The notes under the pieces were generated by a model, which saw nothing but the letters and a program-made list of their open reading frames with translations, had not been told where the DNA came from and ran no database searches. The translations under genes and the position numbers were made by a program. 64,000 bases of DNA from UBA6163 sp041753075. GTDB taxonomy: Bacteria; Planctomycetota; Planctomycetia; Pirellulales; Pirellulaceae. The stretch covers positions 3,113 through 67,112 of the forward strand of contig JBGSVE010000009.1 of NCBI GenBank assembly GCA_041753075.1, given 5' to 3'. Shown piece after piece: positions 27,625 through 35,728 of this stretch. The first letter of the stretch is position 1. Each line of letters begins with the position of its first letter.

Positions 27625-28929
27625 ATGAGCAACTTCTTGACGACTACGCATTGGATTCGCGCAATCACGATCTGCCTGGGTTTCGCAATCGTTTCGAGTT
27701 CCTGCGCCCAAACGGAATTGGCGACGGTTGACGTTGACGCAACCGATTGGCCGTGGTGGCGCGGTCCCGAGCGAAACGGCGTTGCCGACGCGACTCAAAT
27801 GCCGCCTACGTCCTGGAGCGAAACGAAGAATGTGCTGTGGCGTGTCCCGGTTCCCGGTCGCGGCCACGCCTCACCAACCGTTCTGGGCAACGAGATTTTC
27901 CTGCCGACCGCAGATCAGGAAAATAAAATCCAATCAGTGATTTGCTTCGATGCGGAAACGGGCAAGATGAAATGGGTCACGGCGGTACACAAAGGCGGTT
28001 TCGGCAATGACAACGCGAAGAAGGCCAACGAGAAGGCGTCGTTCGCATCATCGACGATCGCCACCGATGGCAAACTGTTGTTCGTCAACTTTTTTCATGC
28101 CGACGCCGCGCATACTACCGCGCTCGACCTGGCCGGCAAAATCATCTGGCAACAAAAGATCTGCGACTACAAAATCCATCAAGGCTACGGATCGTCACCC
28201 GCGATTTATGGACCGCTGGTAATCGTATCGGCGGACAACAAGTCGGGCGGCGCGATTCTAGGACTCGATCGCCAAACCGGCGAACCAAAATGGCGGCGGA
28301 ACCGTCCGCAAAAACCAAATTACGTATCACCGGCAATTCTCAGCGCCGATGGTCGTGACCAATTGATCTTTTCAGGTTGCGATCTTGTAACCAGTCTCGA
28401 TCCCTTAACCGGTGAGTTGAATTGGGAAATCGAAGGTGCGACGACCGAGTGCGTGACGACGGCGGTGACCGATGGAACGCATGTGTTTACCTCCGGTGGA
28501 TACCCCAAGAATCATATCTCCGCCGTCTTGGCCGATGGCAGTGGCGAGGTCGTCTGGGAAACCAATACCCGCAACTACGTTCCCTCGTTGCTACAGCGCG
28601 ATGGGTTTTTGTACGCGACGCTCGACGAAGGCATCGCGACTTGCATTCGTTGTGATACAGGCAAGGTCGTCTGGAAGTCGCGTTTGGGCGGGACGTTTAC
28701 CAGTTCGCCGGTGATGGTCGGCGATTTGATCTACGCAGCCAACGAAGTAGGCGATACGCATATCTTCAAAGCGAATGCCGAGAAGTTTGAATCCGTTGCG
28801 GTGAATCATCTTGGCGACAGCGTTTTCGCCACGCCAACGATTGTCGGTGGCCGAATCTATCATCGTGTTGCCCACCAAGAAGGCGTGCGTCGCCAGGAGT
28901 ATTTGTACAGTGTCAAAGAGTCCGATTGA
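27625..28929 (+). CDS. PQQ-like beta-propeller protein
   Basis: A 434-residue exported protein. I start at the ATG at 27625 because it begins a signal peptide (IRAITICLGFAIVSSSCAQ); the frame continues upstream 108 codons through intergenic sequence. The mature part opens with WPWWRGPERNGVA, the standard start of planctomycete PQQ-repeat propellers. It has repeated blade motifs such as ALDLAGKIIWQQKI, LDPLTGELNWEIEG and IRCDTGKVVWKSR. A Ser-Ser-Ser-Cys at the end of the signal could be a weak lipobox. There is no quinone-binding cysteine pair, so it is more likely a structural or binding propeller than a PQQ dehydrogenase. The M24 peptidase gene overlaps its 3' end by 20 bases. Confidence 0.9.
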   Translation: MSNFLTTTHWIRAITICLGFAIVSSSCAQTELATVDVDATDWPWWRGPERNGVADATQMPPTSWSETKNVLWRVPVPGRGHASPTVLGNEIFLPTADQENKIQSVICFDAETGKMKWVTAVHKGGFGNDNAKKANEKASFASSTIATDGKLLFVNFFHADAAHTTALDLAGKIIWQQKICDYKIHQGYGSSPAIYGPLVIVSADNKSGGAILGLDRQTGEPKWRRNRPQKPNYVSPAILSADGRDQLIFSGCDLVTSLDPLTGELNWEIEGATTECVTTAVTDGTHVFTSGGYPKNHISAVLADGSGEVVWETNTRNYVPSLLQRDGFLYATLDEGIATCIRCDTGKVVWKSRLGGTFTSSPVMVGDLIYAANEVGDTHIFKANAEKFESVAVNHLGDSVFATPTIVGGRIYHRVAHQEGVRRQEYLYSVKESD

Positions 28930-30055
28930 GGGAATCGTATTCGCCGGCATCGCGGAAAAGAATCCGTCGTTGTACCGCAGGCTGCGAGTGCCGCTGGGCG
29001 ATCCGGCGGCTTGGTTTCAAATCGGCGATTATCGAACGGCGCTGGTTCGTGACATCGAGCGCGAGCGCGCCAAGCAGTTTGCGCAAGTCGATCGCGTCGT
29101 TTGTCCCGCGGACTTCGCACCGCCGGGCGGTTTGGACGCGGATCGTGAAACCGCCACCGCGCAGGCCCTGGCGGCGGCGCTGGTTGCTGCCGGTGTAACG
29201 CATGTCAAGGTCGATCGGACGTTGCCAATGATCTACGTCCATCATTTGGGCGCAGCAGGTTTACAGATTCACTATGATTCCGAGCAAGGCGTCACCGATC
29301 GCCGGCAAAAGTCCGAGGACGAAATCGCCGCGTTGTCTCAAGCTCAACAAGTCACTGAAGCGGTGATGGAGCAAATATGCAATCGCATCGCGCGGTGCCG
29401 CGCCGATCGCGGCGGAGTTTTGCAGGACGATGGCGCGGCGCTGACCAGCGACCGCATTCGCACAATCGCGGCCGAAGCGTTTTTACGTCGTGGGTTTTCG
29501 ATGTCACACGGTGCGATCGTCGCCACGACGCCGCAAGTCGCCGATTGTCACCACAGCGGATCGGGACCACTCGTGACCGGCCAACCAATCGTGGTTGATT
29601 TATTCCCGCGCGACGAATCGACTCGGTATTGGGGTGATTGCACGCGAACCGTCGTCCATGGAACGCCGAGCGACGACGTAGTCAAAATGCACACGGCGGT
29701 GTGTCAGGCAAAGCAATCGGCAACTCGTCAGTTGGTTGCCGGCAACACGGCCCAGTCAGTTCATCAAGCGGCGATCAACTCATTGGTCGCAAACGGTTTT
29801 CCCCTGTCACGTGGAACGACGACGGACGAGCCCTCGATCCAGCACGGCACCGGGCACGGCATTGGCTTGGAATTGCACGAACCGATTTTGCTCGATGACG
29901 GCGGCGGCGAGTTACTCTGCGGCGAAGTCTTTACGATTGAACCAGGTTTGTACGGACGCAGCGTCGGCGGCGTGCGCGTCGAAGACATGCTGGTGGTGAC
30001 AAACAACCAGCCAGTCATTTTAAATCGATTGTCCGAGGGATTAAGTTGGCAATGA
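28910..30055 (+). CDS. M24 family metallopeptidase (Xaa-Pro type)
   Basis: A 381-residue pita-bread-fold enzyme. The frame opens earlier, but the GTG at 28910 gives a natural N-terminus (SKSPIEGIVFAGIAEKN) overlapping the upstream gene by 20 bases. All five metal ligands of the M24 family can be seen: Asp in IVVDLFPRD, Asp in YWGDCTRTV, His in HGTGHGIGLELHE, Glu in FTIEPGLY and Glu in VRVEDML. The N-terminal domain is a creatinase/prolidase-like lobe. It should remove or cleave N-terminal residues before proline, or be a relative with another amide substrate. No signal peptide, so cytoplasmic. Confidence 0.92.
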   Translation: MSKSPIEGIVFAGIAEKNPSLYRRLRVPLGDPAAWFQIGDYRTALVRDIERERAKQFAQVDRVVCPADFAPPGGLDADRETATAQALAAALVAAGVTHVKVDRTLPMIYVHHLGAAGLQIHYDSEQGVTDRRQKSEDEIAALSQAQQVTEAVMEQICNRIARCRADRGGVLQDDGAALTSDRIRTIAAEAFLRRGFSMSHGAIVATTPQVADCHHSGSGPLVTGQPIVVDLFPRDESTRYWGDCTRTVVHGTPSDDVVKMHTAVCQAKQSATRQLVAGNTAQSVHQAAINSLVANGFPLSRGTTTDEPSIQHGTGHGIGLELHEPILLDDGGGELLCGEVFTIEPGLYGRSVGGVRVEDMLVVTNNQPVILNRLSEGLSWQ

Positions 30056-30095
30056 AATCCAAGCCTTCATAACCGTCGAGATCGTCGAAGTGGAG

Positions 30096-30146
30096 AAGAA
30101 AAGCTACGGGCGAAGAAAAGTTACGGGCGAAGAAAAGTTACGCGGA
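30096..30146. repeat. 17-bp tandem repeat, three copies
   Basis: Three head-to-tail units at 30096-30112, 30113-30129 and 30130-30146 share the pattern AAGAAAAG(C/T)TACGGGCG; the last is degenerate at its end. It lies 40 bases after the M24 peptidase stop. Confidence 0.85.
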
Positions 30147-30165
30147 CTCGTGTCGCCGATCGAGT

Positions 30166-30205
30166 CCAGGAACCTTAATTTGGACCCAGGAACGTTAGTT
30201 TGGAC
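30166..30205. repeat. 20-bp tandem repeat, two copies
   Basis: Two adjacent units (30166-30185 and 30186-30205) share CCAGGAAC(C/G)TTA(A/G)TTTGGAC and differ at two positions. They lie between the 17-bp repeat and the GNAT gene, about 48 bases before its chosen start. Confidence 0.85.
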
Positions 30206-30252
30206 CCCATTTATTGATCTCGCATAATGTTTCGAAGGCATATCGCAGAGCG

Positions 30253-31026
30253 GTGGCGAAATTGAACAAAGCAAAAATACTCGACTTGTTCGATACTCAA
30301 ACTCGCACTAATCCGTCAGCGCATTTGGGACTGGTGCGAGAGTGGGCGGACGGCGTACTGCGGTGTACAGGGAGTTACAACCTGATTGCCTGGTGGGATC
30401 CTAATTTGCGATCCGAAGATGTAGACAGTGTGATCACGGCCCAAACCGTTTTCTTTCGTTCACTAAACGAGCGGGTGGAGTGGAAAGTATACAGTCACGA
30501 TCGTCCAGCAAACGTTGAAGAACGATTGGACGCGGCAGGTTGGCAAGCGGATGAGGTGGAGACGTTTCTAGTCTTCGATCTGGAATATGGCGACATCCCT
30601 GCGAAACCAACGCCTGGCGTCAATGTGCGACGGGTGCGTGATCACAAGGGATTGGAGGACTATGTTACGGCGAGTTCCGCTGCGTTTGAATGCGATCAAA
30701 GCCACTGGTCAGAAATGCTTAAGTCAAGACTACACGACCCTACCTTGGTCGCGTTCGTGGCCTATGCAGATGAAACGCCAGTGGCATCGGGACGGTTGGA
30801 GCTAATACCCGGGACCGCCTTTGCTGGAATCTATGGCGGAGGGACCGCACCGACACACCGAAATCGCGGTGTCTATGCGGCTTTGGTGGCGGCACGGGCG
30901 GACGAGGCCCGCTCCCAAGGGTATCGCTACTTGACAGTTGACGCGCTGAAAACAAGTCAACCAATTTTATTGCAGATTGGTTTCGAAGCGGTAGCTACCG
31001 TGCGAGGTTGGATTCTAAATCGGTAG
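30253..31026 (+). CDS. GNAT family N-acetyltransferase
   Basis: A 257-residue protein when started at the GTG at 30253 (AKLNKAKILDLFD); a TTG at 30214 would add 13 residues. The C-terminal half carries the GNAT fold with the acetyl-CoA loop motif THRNRGVYAALVAARADEA, beta-4 GTAFAGIYGGGTAP before it, and the final IGFEAVATVRGWIL. The N-terminal half (about 1-110) is a divergent second GNAT-like region. It would transfer an acetyl group to an amine of an unknown acceptor in the cytoplasm. The gene is preceded by two short tandem repeats and stands alone. There is no clear Shine-Dalgarno sequence near either start. Confidence 0.85.
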   Translation: MAKLNKAKILDLFDTQTRTNPSAHLGLVREWADGVLRCTGSYNLIAWWDPNLRSEDVDSVITAQTVFFRSLNERVEWKVYSHDRPANVEERLDAAGWQADEVETFLVFDLEYGDIPAKPTPGVNVRRVRDHKGLEDYVTASSAAFECDQSHWSEMLKSRLHDPTLVAFVAYADETPVASGRLELIPGTAFAGIYGGGTAPTHRNRGVYAALVAARADEARSQGYRYLTVDALKTSQPILLQIGFEAVATVRGWILNR

Positions 31027-31207
31027 TATGCTATTGAGCGAAAACTTGGTATCGGGCGCTGAATACTCGTACACTCCAACAATTACGCAAAATGAAATAC
31101 AGATTTTGCTTCCCATCCTTTAAATCGAAGGCAGTTTTTGAGTTGGGAGCCAACGGGCCCATCATTCCGCGAGCCATTACGAACCCACAATACAGAAAAG
31201 ACACGCG

Positions 31208-32368
31208 GTGAGCGACGCGGAACGGAATCGTTCTCGCAAGCAGATCTTGCTGTTGGGGATTGGTCACACCAACGCGCATGTTGTCAAGCAATGGGCGAGT
31301 GATCCGCTTCCTGGATGCGATTTGGTTTGCATTAGCAAATTTCCGAGTGCGACATATTCGGGCATGTTACCCGGCACGCTTGGCTGGCAATTCCGTGACG
31401 ATGAGATGCAGATTGACTTGCGAGCGCTCGCCGATCGCGCGAACGCCAAACTAATACTTGCCGATACTCGCAGCCTCGATCTGCAAACCGGACACGTCCA
31501 CTTCTCTGATCACGACCCGATTTCGTTTGATGCACTTTCCATCGGCGTCGGCTCAATGCCCGCCGGATGGGACCAGCACTCGCACTCGCCTTTGATGGTT
31601 CCGATTAAGCCGATGCAGACTTTCTTATCGCGTTTGAGCGAACGCATTTCGACCATCGCAACGAGTCAATCGGCTCCACTGCGGATTGCCATCGTCGGCG
31701 GTGGCGTGGCGAGCGTTGAGATCGCACTCTGTTTGCGTCAACAGTTCGATAAGCGGAATCTTAACCGCGGGTGCTCGATCGAAGTCTTCACCAGCGGTCA
31801 CTCAGTTGCTCAAGAGTTGCGGCGGCGGAGCGTACGCCGTTTGGAACTGCTGCTGGAAGCCCGCAACGTTCAAATCACGTCGGGGAGCCAAGTCACAGAC
31901 GTTGGCGACCACGAAATCATGACCGCAGGCGGCAGTCGGCACGAGGTAGACTGCGTGATTTGGGCCACCGGTGCGGCGGCTGGGTCAGTGCTGGGAAAAC
32001 TGGGTCTGCAAACCGACGAGCGGGGTTTTATTTTGACCCATAAGACGCTGCAATCGTTTTCCGATGCTCGCATCTTCGCGGTTGGTGACGCGGGAACAAT
32101 CATGGAGTCACCATCACACAAGGCGGGCGTGTATGCGGTTCGCCAGTCTCCAATACTTTGGGATAACTTACGCGCTTTCATCGCCGGCAAGACACTGCGC
32201 GAATTCAAACCGCAAAAAAGCTTTTTGAAAATCCTCAACACAGGCGATGGCAAAGCGCTGCTCGAATACGGTTGGTTGACTGTTCACGCTTGCTGGGTTT
32301 TGAATTTGAAAACTTGGATTGATCGACAATTCGTTCGAGATTTTCAAACAGGGCCAACCAAAGTGTGA
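31208..32368 (+). CDS. SelD-associated type FAD/NAD oxidoreductase
   Basis: A 386-residue flavoprotein starting with a GTG at 31208. The first FAD-binding region is QILLLGIGHTNAHVVKQW, followed by YSGMLPGTLGW. The NAD-binding Rossmann is IAIVGGGVASVEIALCL, and the second FAD motif is ARIFAVGDAGTI. The GxGHxxxH start and SGMLPG loop are those of the NDH-2-like proteins that form the N-terminal half of some SelD fusions or sit next to selD (selenide, water dikinase). No selD lies in the window, so the selenium link is a family inference. A short hydrophobic C-terminus (WLTVHACWVLNL) could allow membrane association. Confidence 0.8.
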   Translation: MSDAERNRSRKQILLLGIGHTNAHVVKQWASDPLPGCDLVCISKFPSATYSGMLPGTLGWQFRDDEMQIDLRALADRANAKLILADTRSLDLQTGHVHFSDHDPISFDALSIGVGSMPAGWDQHSHSPLMVPIKPMQTFLSRLSERISTIATSQSAPLRIAIVGGGVASVEIALCLRQQFDKRNLNRGCSIEVFTSGHSVAQELRRRSVRRLELLLEARNVQITSGSQVTDVGDHEIMTAGGSRHEVDCVIWATGAAAGSVLGKLGLQTDERGFILTHKTLQSFSDARIFAVGDAGTIMESPSHKAGVYAVRQSPILWDNLRAFIAGKTLREFKPQKSFLKILNTGDGKALLEYGWLTVHACWVLNLKTWIDRQFVRDFQTGPTKV

Positions 32369-32472
32369 GAACCAGTTTGTCGCCGAACCCGACTTCTTGC
32401 TGCTTTCGCCCTGGTGATCCGTTACAATTAAGTGTTGACGTTCGATCAAACTCGCAGGCGGGAGATGCAGAA

Positions 32473-33447
32473 ATGGGATTGCCAAAGAAGTCGATTGTGG
32501 ATTGTTGCTCCGGTGACCGACGCCGATTCTTGACCGCGACCGCGGTCAGCTTGGCGGCCGCTTCGATCCCGCGATTTGCGCACGCCGCCCCGGCGAAGTC
32601 AAGTTCAGCCGAAACCGTGGTCGCTGAGTTTTACCAGTCGCTCACTGATGGCCAACGAAGTGAAATTTGTCGCCCGTTTAACGACGCTTTGATGACTCGT
32701 GTCAATGCGAATTGGCATGTTACCAAGCCGCTGATCGATGATGACTTCTATTCCGATTCGCAGCGTGGGATGATCGAAAAGATTGTGCGTGACTTGACCA
32801 GCGACGAAGGCTACACGCGGTTGGACGAGCAAATGAAATACGACGACGGCGGCCTGGGGTCGTACAGTGTCGCGATGTTTGGCAATCCCGCCGATGAACA
32901 TTTTCAGTGGTTGCTAACCGGTCGCCACCTGACGCTTCGCGCCGACGGAAACACCGTTGCCGGTCGCGCGTTCGGTGGACCGATTGTCTATGGCCACGGC
33001 GAAGAGTCATCGGCTGCGGACAATTTGTTCTACTTCCAAACCAAGCGCGTGAACGAAGTCTTCGCTGCATTGGACAAATCGCAAGCCGCCACGGCACTGC
33101 GCACCAAGGCCCCCGCTGAGAACCAGGTCAGTCTGCAGGGCAAACAAGGCCAATTCGCCGGAATCAAAGTTGGTGATTTATCTTCGGACCAACAGCAATT
33201 GGTTCGCGACGTGTTGGGAACGATTCTGTCGCCGTACCGCGCCGAAGACACTGACGAGGCGTTGGCAATCATTGACGGCGGTGGTGGCGTCGAGTCATTG
33301 CGGTTCGCTTTCTATTCCAACGAAGATCTAGAAAGTGATGGGATCTGGGACGTTTGGCGGATTGAAGGCCCCAATGCGGTGATTCATTTCCGCGGCGCTC
33401 CTCACGTCCACGCCTACATCCACATCGGCGACCCGAGCGCGGTGTAA
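32473..33447 (+). CDS. Tat-exported DUF3500 protein
   Basis: A 324-residue protein started at the ATG at 32473. The N-terminus has a twin-arginine motif (DRRRFLTA, residues 15-22) and a hydrophobic stretch ending in AHAAP, so export in folded form by the Tat pathway is likely. The mature part matches the DUF3500 pattern: EFYQSLTDGQRSEICRPFND, a GRHLTLRADG strand, and a C-terminal HVHAYIHIGDP. DUF3500 proteins have no known reaction; the folded export suggests a cofactor or metal. A hairpin with a T-run lies 55 bases downstream. Confidence 0.87.
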   Translation: MGLPKKSIVDCCSGDRRRFLTATAVSLAAASIPRFAHAAPAKSSSAETVVAEFYQSLTDGQRSEICRPFNDALMTRVNANWHVTKPLIDDDFYSDSQRGMIEKIVRDLTSDEGYTRLDEQMKYDDGGLGSYSVAMFGNPADEHFQWLLTGRHLTLRADGNTVAGRAFGGPIVYGHGEESSAADNLFYFQTKRVNEVFAALDKSQAATALRTKAPAENQVSLQGKQGQFAGIKVGDLSSDQQQLVRDVLGTILSPYRAEDTDEALAIIDGGGGVESLRFAFYSNEDLESDGIWDVWRIEGPNAVIHFRGAPHVHAYIHIGDPSAV

Positions 33448-33501
33448 GTTTAACAGTCGATACAAACCTGACGGATGTCCGAAGCCGCTTGTGAGTTGCC
33501 A

Positions 33502-33533
33502 AACGGTTGGGGACAACCGTTCTACATTTTTTT
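33502..33533 (+). terminator. Rho-independent-like terminator (family B palindrome)
   Basis: An 8-base perfect stem (AACGGTTG at 33502-33509 with CAACCGTT at 33514-33521) closes a GGGA tetraloop. It is followed by CTACA and a run of seven T. It lies 55 bases after the DUF3500 gene. The stem-loop is a shortened copy of the palindrome at 43092-43119. Confidence 0.75.
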
Positions 33534-33586
33534 CATGCGAAATAGGCATTTCGGGAAATTCACTCGTCGTAGTGGCCAACGCCACT

Positions 33587-34273
33587 TTATTTCCGCTCAT
33601 TGCTTAACACCGCTTCTCCCCACAAACTCGGGTCTTCGACGACGGGATATTCTTCGCTGAGTGAAAACGTTTGCCAGCCGAGTTCGCGGTCGATGACGGC
33701 GTAGTAAAGTCCCAAACGCGGATACTGCAAGGCATCAAATCCGGTCATGGCTGTGGCAGCGATGCGTCCGGACATCTGATAACCGTCAGGTCGCAATTCG
33801 GCGTGAACTTGAATCGAGCCTGAGGGCGGTGATTTGGGATTTTGGCGAGCGCGATTGATGGGCATCAAACCAGTCATTGGCGATTCTTTTCGCATCCCGC
33901 CGCCGGTCGGCATGAACAAAAAACGATGACAATACTGCGTCGCTCGGTGGATTCCGGGACTGCACCGCGTATCGAGCCACAAGTGGAATCCGTCGCTGTC
34001 TTCGAGCCTCGAATCGCGACACCATGGCGCAGCCTTTTTGCCGCTAACCAAAACCGAAAACGCGATTGCCGACTTGTCCCACGCCATCCTCACATCGGCG
34101 AAATTGCGTTTACCGCTGAGTTCACCAAACGCAGCGATGCGGCACGGTTCGGGCAATGTCACACCGGGACTTGCCGCCGAAGTTCCAAAGCCGCAATCAT
34201 ACTTGGCCAACGCAATCTCGAAGCGAAACAAGAACGTCGGATCAATTAGCGGTGTCGTGTTCGTTTGACTCAA
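33587..34273 (-). CDS. CBM9/DOMON-like sugar-binding protein, putative
   Basis: The frame is open up to a TTG at 34408, but its first ~24 codons are the palindromic element at 34338-34405, so the true start must be downstream. The best available is the TTG at 34273, giving 228 residues; an unusual start codon nearer FLFRFEIALAKYD is possible. The region FADVRMAWDKSAIAFSV, then LEDSDGFHLWLDTR and YCHRFLFMPTGG, resembles CBM9/DOMON-type beta-sandwich proteins. No signal peptide is seen, unlike most CBM9 proteins. It lies 201 bases downstream of the HlyD-type gene on the same strand. Function not known. Confidence 0.6.
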   Translation of the reverse strand: MSQTNTTPLIDPTFLFRFEIALAKYDCGFGTSAASPGVTLPEPCRIAAFGELSGKRNFADVRMAWDKSAIAFSVLVSGKKAAPWCRDSRLEDSDGFHLWLDTRCSPGIHRATQYCHRFLFMPTGGGMRKESPMTGLMPINRARQNPKSPPSGSIQVHAELRPDGYQMSGRIAATAMTGFDALQYPRLGLYYAVIDRELGWQTFSLSEEYPVVEDPSLWGEAVLSNERK

Positions 34274-34337
34274 TCGAATTGTCCAACAAGCGGATTGGGG
34301 GTAGTGAGAGATAATTAACTGGACAGCGTCAAGTTCA

Positions 34338-34405
34338 GTGAGCGGTCGGGCGCTAGCCCCCGGTTTTTCCCGACCGGAACCGGCGGCTAGCGCCGATCCG
34401 CTCAC
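34338..34405. repeat. Palindromic repeat family C, copy 1
   Basis: Outer arms GTGAGCGG (34338-34345) and CCGCTCAC (34398-34405) enclose inner inverted sequences GGGCGCTAGCCCCCGG and ACCGGCGGCTAGCGCCG. The 68-base unit lies between the HlyD-type gene and the sugar-binding gene. A diverged copy of the inner part is at 42989-43035. Confidence 0.85.
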
Positions 34406-34474
34406 CAATCAAATGGCTCCGCAAAACATGATGTTTTCAATTTAATGTGGCGATGTCCAGTGGAGGTAACGCGT

Positions 34475-35692
34475 TCACTGCTTCGCCGGTTTCGCCTGAA
34501 TCGCGATGTCAACTTGCAACTGCAATCGGGTTGCCGCGAGCGGCGCGAACGCGGGATCGATCTCGATAACCACCTCGACGCTGCGCCAATCAACTCGCGC
34601 CATCGGATTGGGGCTCGGCAATCTCGGCGAACCGATCACTTGGCTGATCGACGCGACCCGGCCAACGAGCGCTTCGGGAGCATTGTCCTTGAACAGCGCG
34701 GCGCTGGTGATCGTTGCCTTGGCACCCAATTCGAGTCTTGGCAACTCGGCAACATTCACTTCGGCGCGGGCAACCATGTTCGATGTATTGGCCAACCGCA
34801 TGATCGGCATCGTCGTCGTCGGTTCACCTGGTCCCGAGTCGATCGAAATCACCGTTGCGGCGACCGGACTGGTCAACTTTATCGTGCGAAGTTGCAATTC
34901 CAACAATTCGATTTGCTTGTTCATCGATTGCAAGCCGGCCAGCGACTTGGCCGACGTGATTGCCAACTCGGTCGCCGTGATTTCCTTCTCCGCGATTTCG
35001 ATTGACGATTTACCTTCGGCAATTTTCTCTTCGGCATCGCGGCTGGCCCCGGTCAAATCGGCGCGCGCTTGATCGACGGCCAATTGTTGTTGTTCGAGCG
35101 AATTGGCGCTGACCAACCGCGCACCGTCACGTTCGGCCGCGGCGGTGCGAAGTTGCTTGAGCTTTGATTCGGCCAGGGCAACTTGCTGGGCCAGCAACCC
35201 GAGCTTGCCGCCATCAGATTTCGCCTGTGCAAGATTCTTTACCGATTGGTCAAGCGTTCGTTTAGCTTGGCGCAATCCCACCTTCGCAACGTCCAATTTT
35301 GCGTTGGCGGCGGCTTCGTCGGCTTTCATTTTGACCGTTGCTTCGTCGCGCCGAGCGTTGGCGATTTCGAGCTCGAGTTCTTTCGCCGCTTGGCTGGCAA
35401 GTCGGCCCAGCGCGGTGCCAACTTCGACCGCTTGGCCCTCTTTCACCGCGATCGTCTCGACGCGATCTCCCGGCGGTGCGACGATCGCAATGATGCCCGA
35501 AGCGGGTTCCAATTGTCCTTGAGCAACGATCACCTCGCCCGGCTGGGCCCCCAGCGCCACGATCGCAGGCAACGTCAAACCGCCGCGGTCAAAGCGATCA
35601 TTCGTTGACGAATCGCCACAACCAACGATGACCGCCAAACTTAAAATCCCCAATTTTCCGCACCATTCAAAACTCTTTTTTACGTTCGTCAT
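34475..35692 (-). CDS. HlyD/RND-type adaptor lipoprotein
   Basis: A 405-residue periplasmic adaptor. The N-terminus is a lipoprotein signal with the lipobox IVGC (Cys25). A biotinyl-lipoyl-like half-motif (IVAPPGDRVETIAVKEGQAVEVG) precedes a long coiled-coil hairpin of about 100-255 rich in Ala, Lys and Glu, then the second lipoyl half (TIKLTSPVAATVISID) and a beta-barrel. The pattern resembles DevB-type adaptors of MacAB/DevBCA exporters. The expected DevC/MacB permease and ATPase partners are not next to it, so the rest of the exporter must be encoded elsewhere. The radical SAM gene is 36 bases upstream on the same strand. Confidence 0.87.
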   Translation of the reverse strand: MTNVKKSFEWCGKLGILSLAVIVGCGDSSTNDRFDRGGLTLPAIVALGAQPGEVIVAQGQLEPASGIIAIVAPPGDRVETIAVKEGQAVEVGTALGRLASQAAKELELEIANARRDEATVKMKADEAAANAKLDVAKVGLRQAKRTLDQSVKNLAQAKSDGGKLGLLAQQVALAESKLKQLRTAAAERDGARLVSANSLEQQQLAVDQARADLTGASRDAEEKIAEGKSSIEIAEKEITATELAITSAKSLAGLQSMNKQIELLELQLRTIKLTSPVAATVISIDSGPGEPTTTMPIMRLANTSNMVARAEVNVAELPRLELGAKATITSAALFKDNAPEALVGRVASISQVIGSPRLPSPNPMARVDWRSVEVVIEIDPAFAPLAATRLQLQVDIAIQAKPAKQ

Positions 35693-35728
35693 CCCACTTG
35701 ACCATTTTCAAAAACGAATGCCGATCGT

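Noticed and set aside
30096..30205. CRISPR-like array
   Set aside because: The units are directly adjacent, with no spacers, and there are only two to three copies of each.
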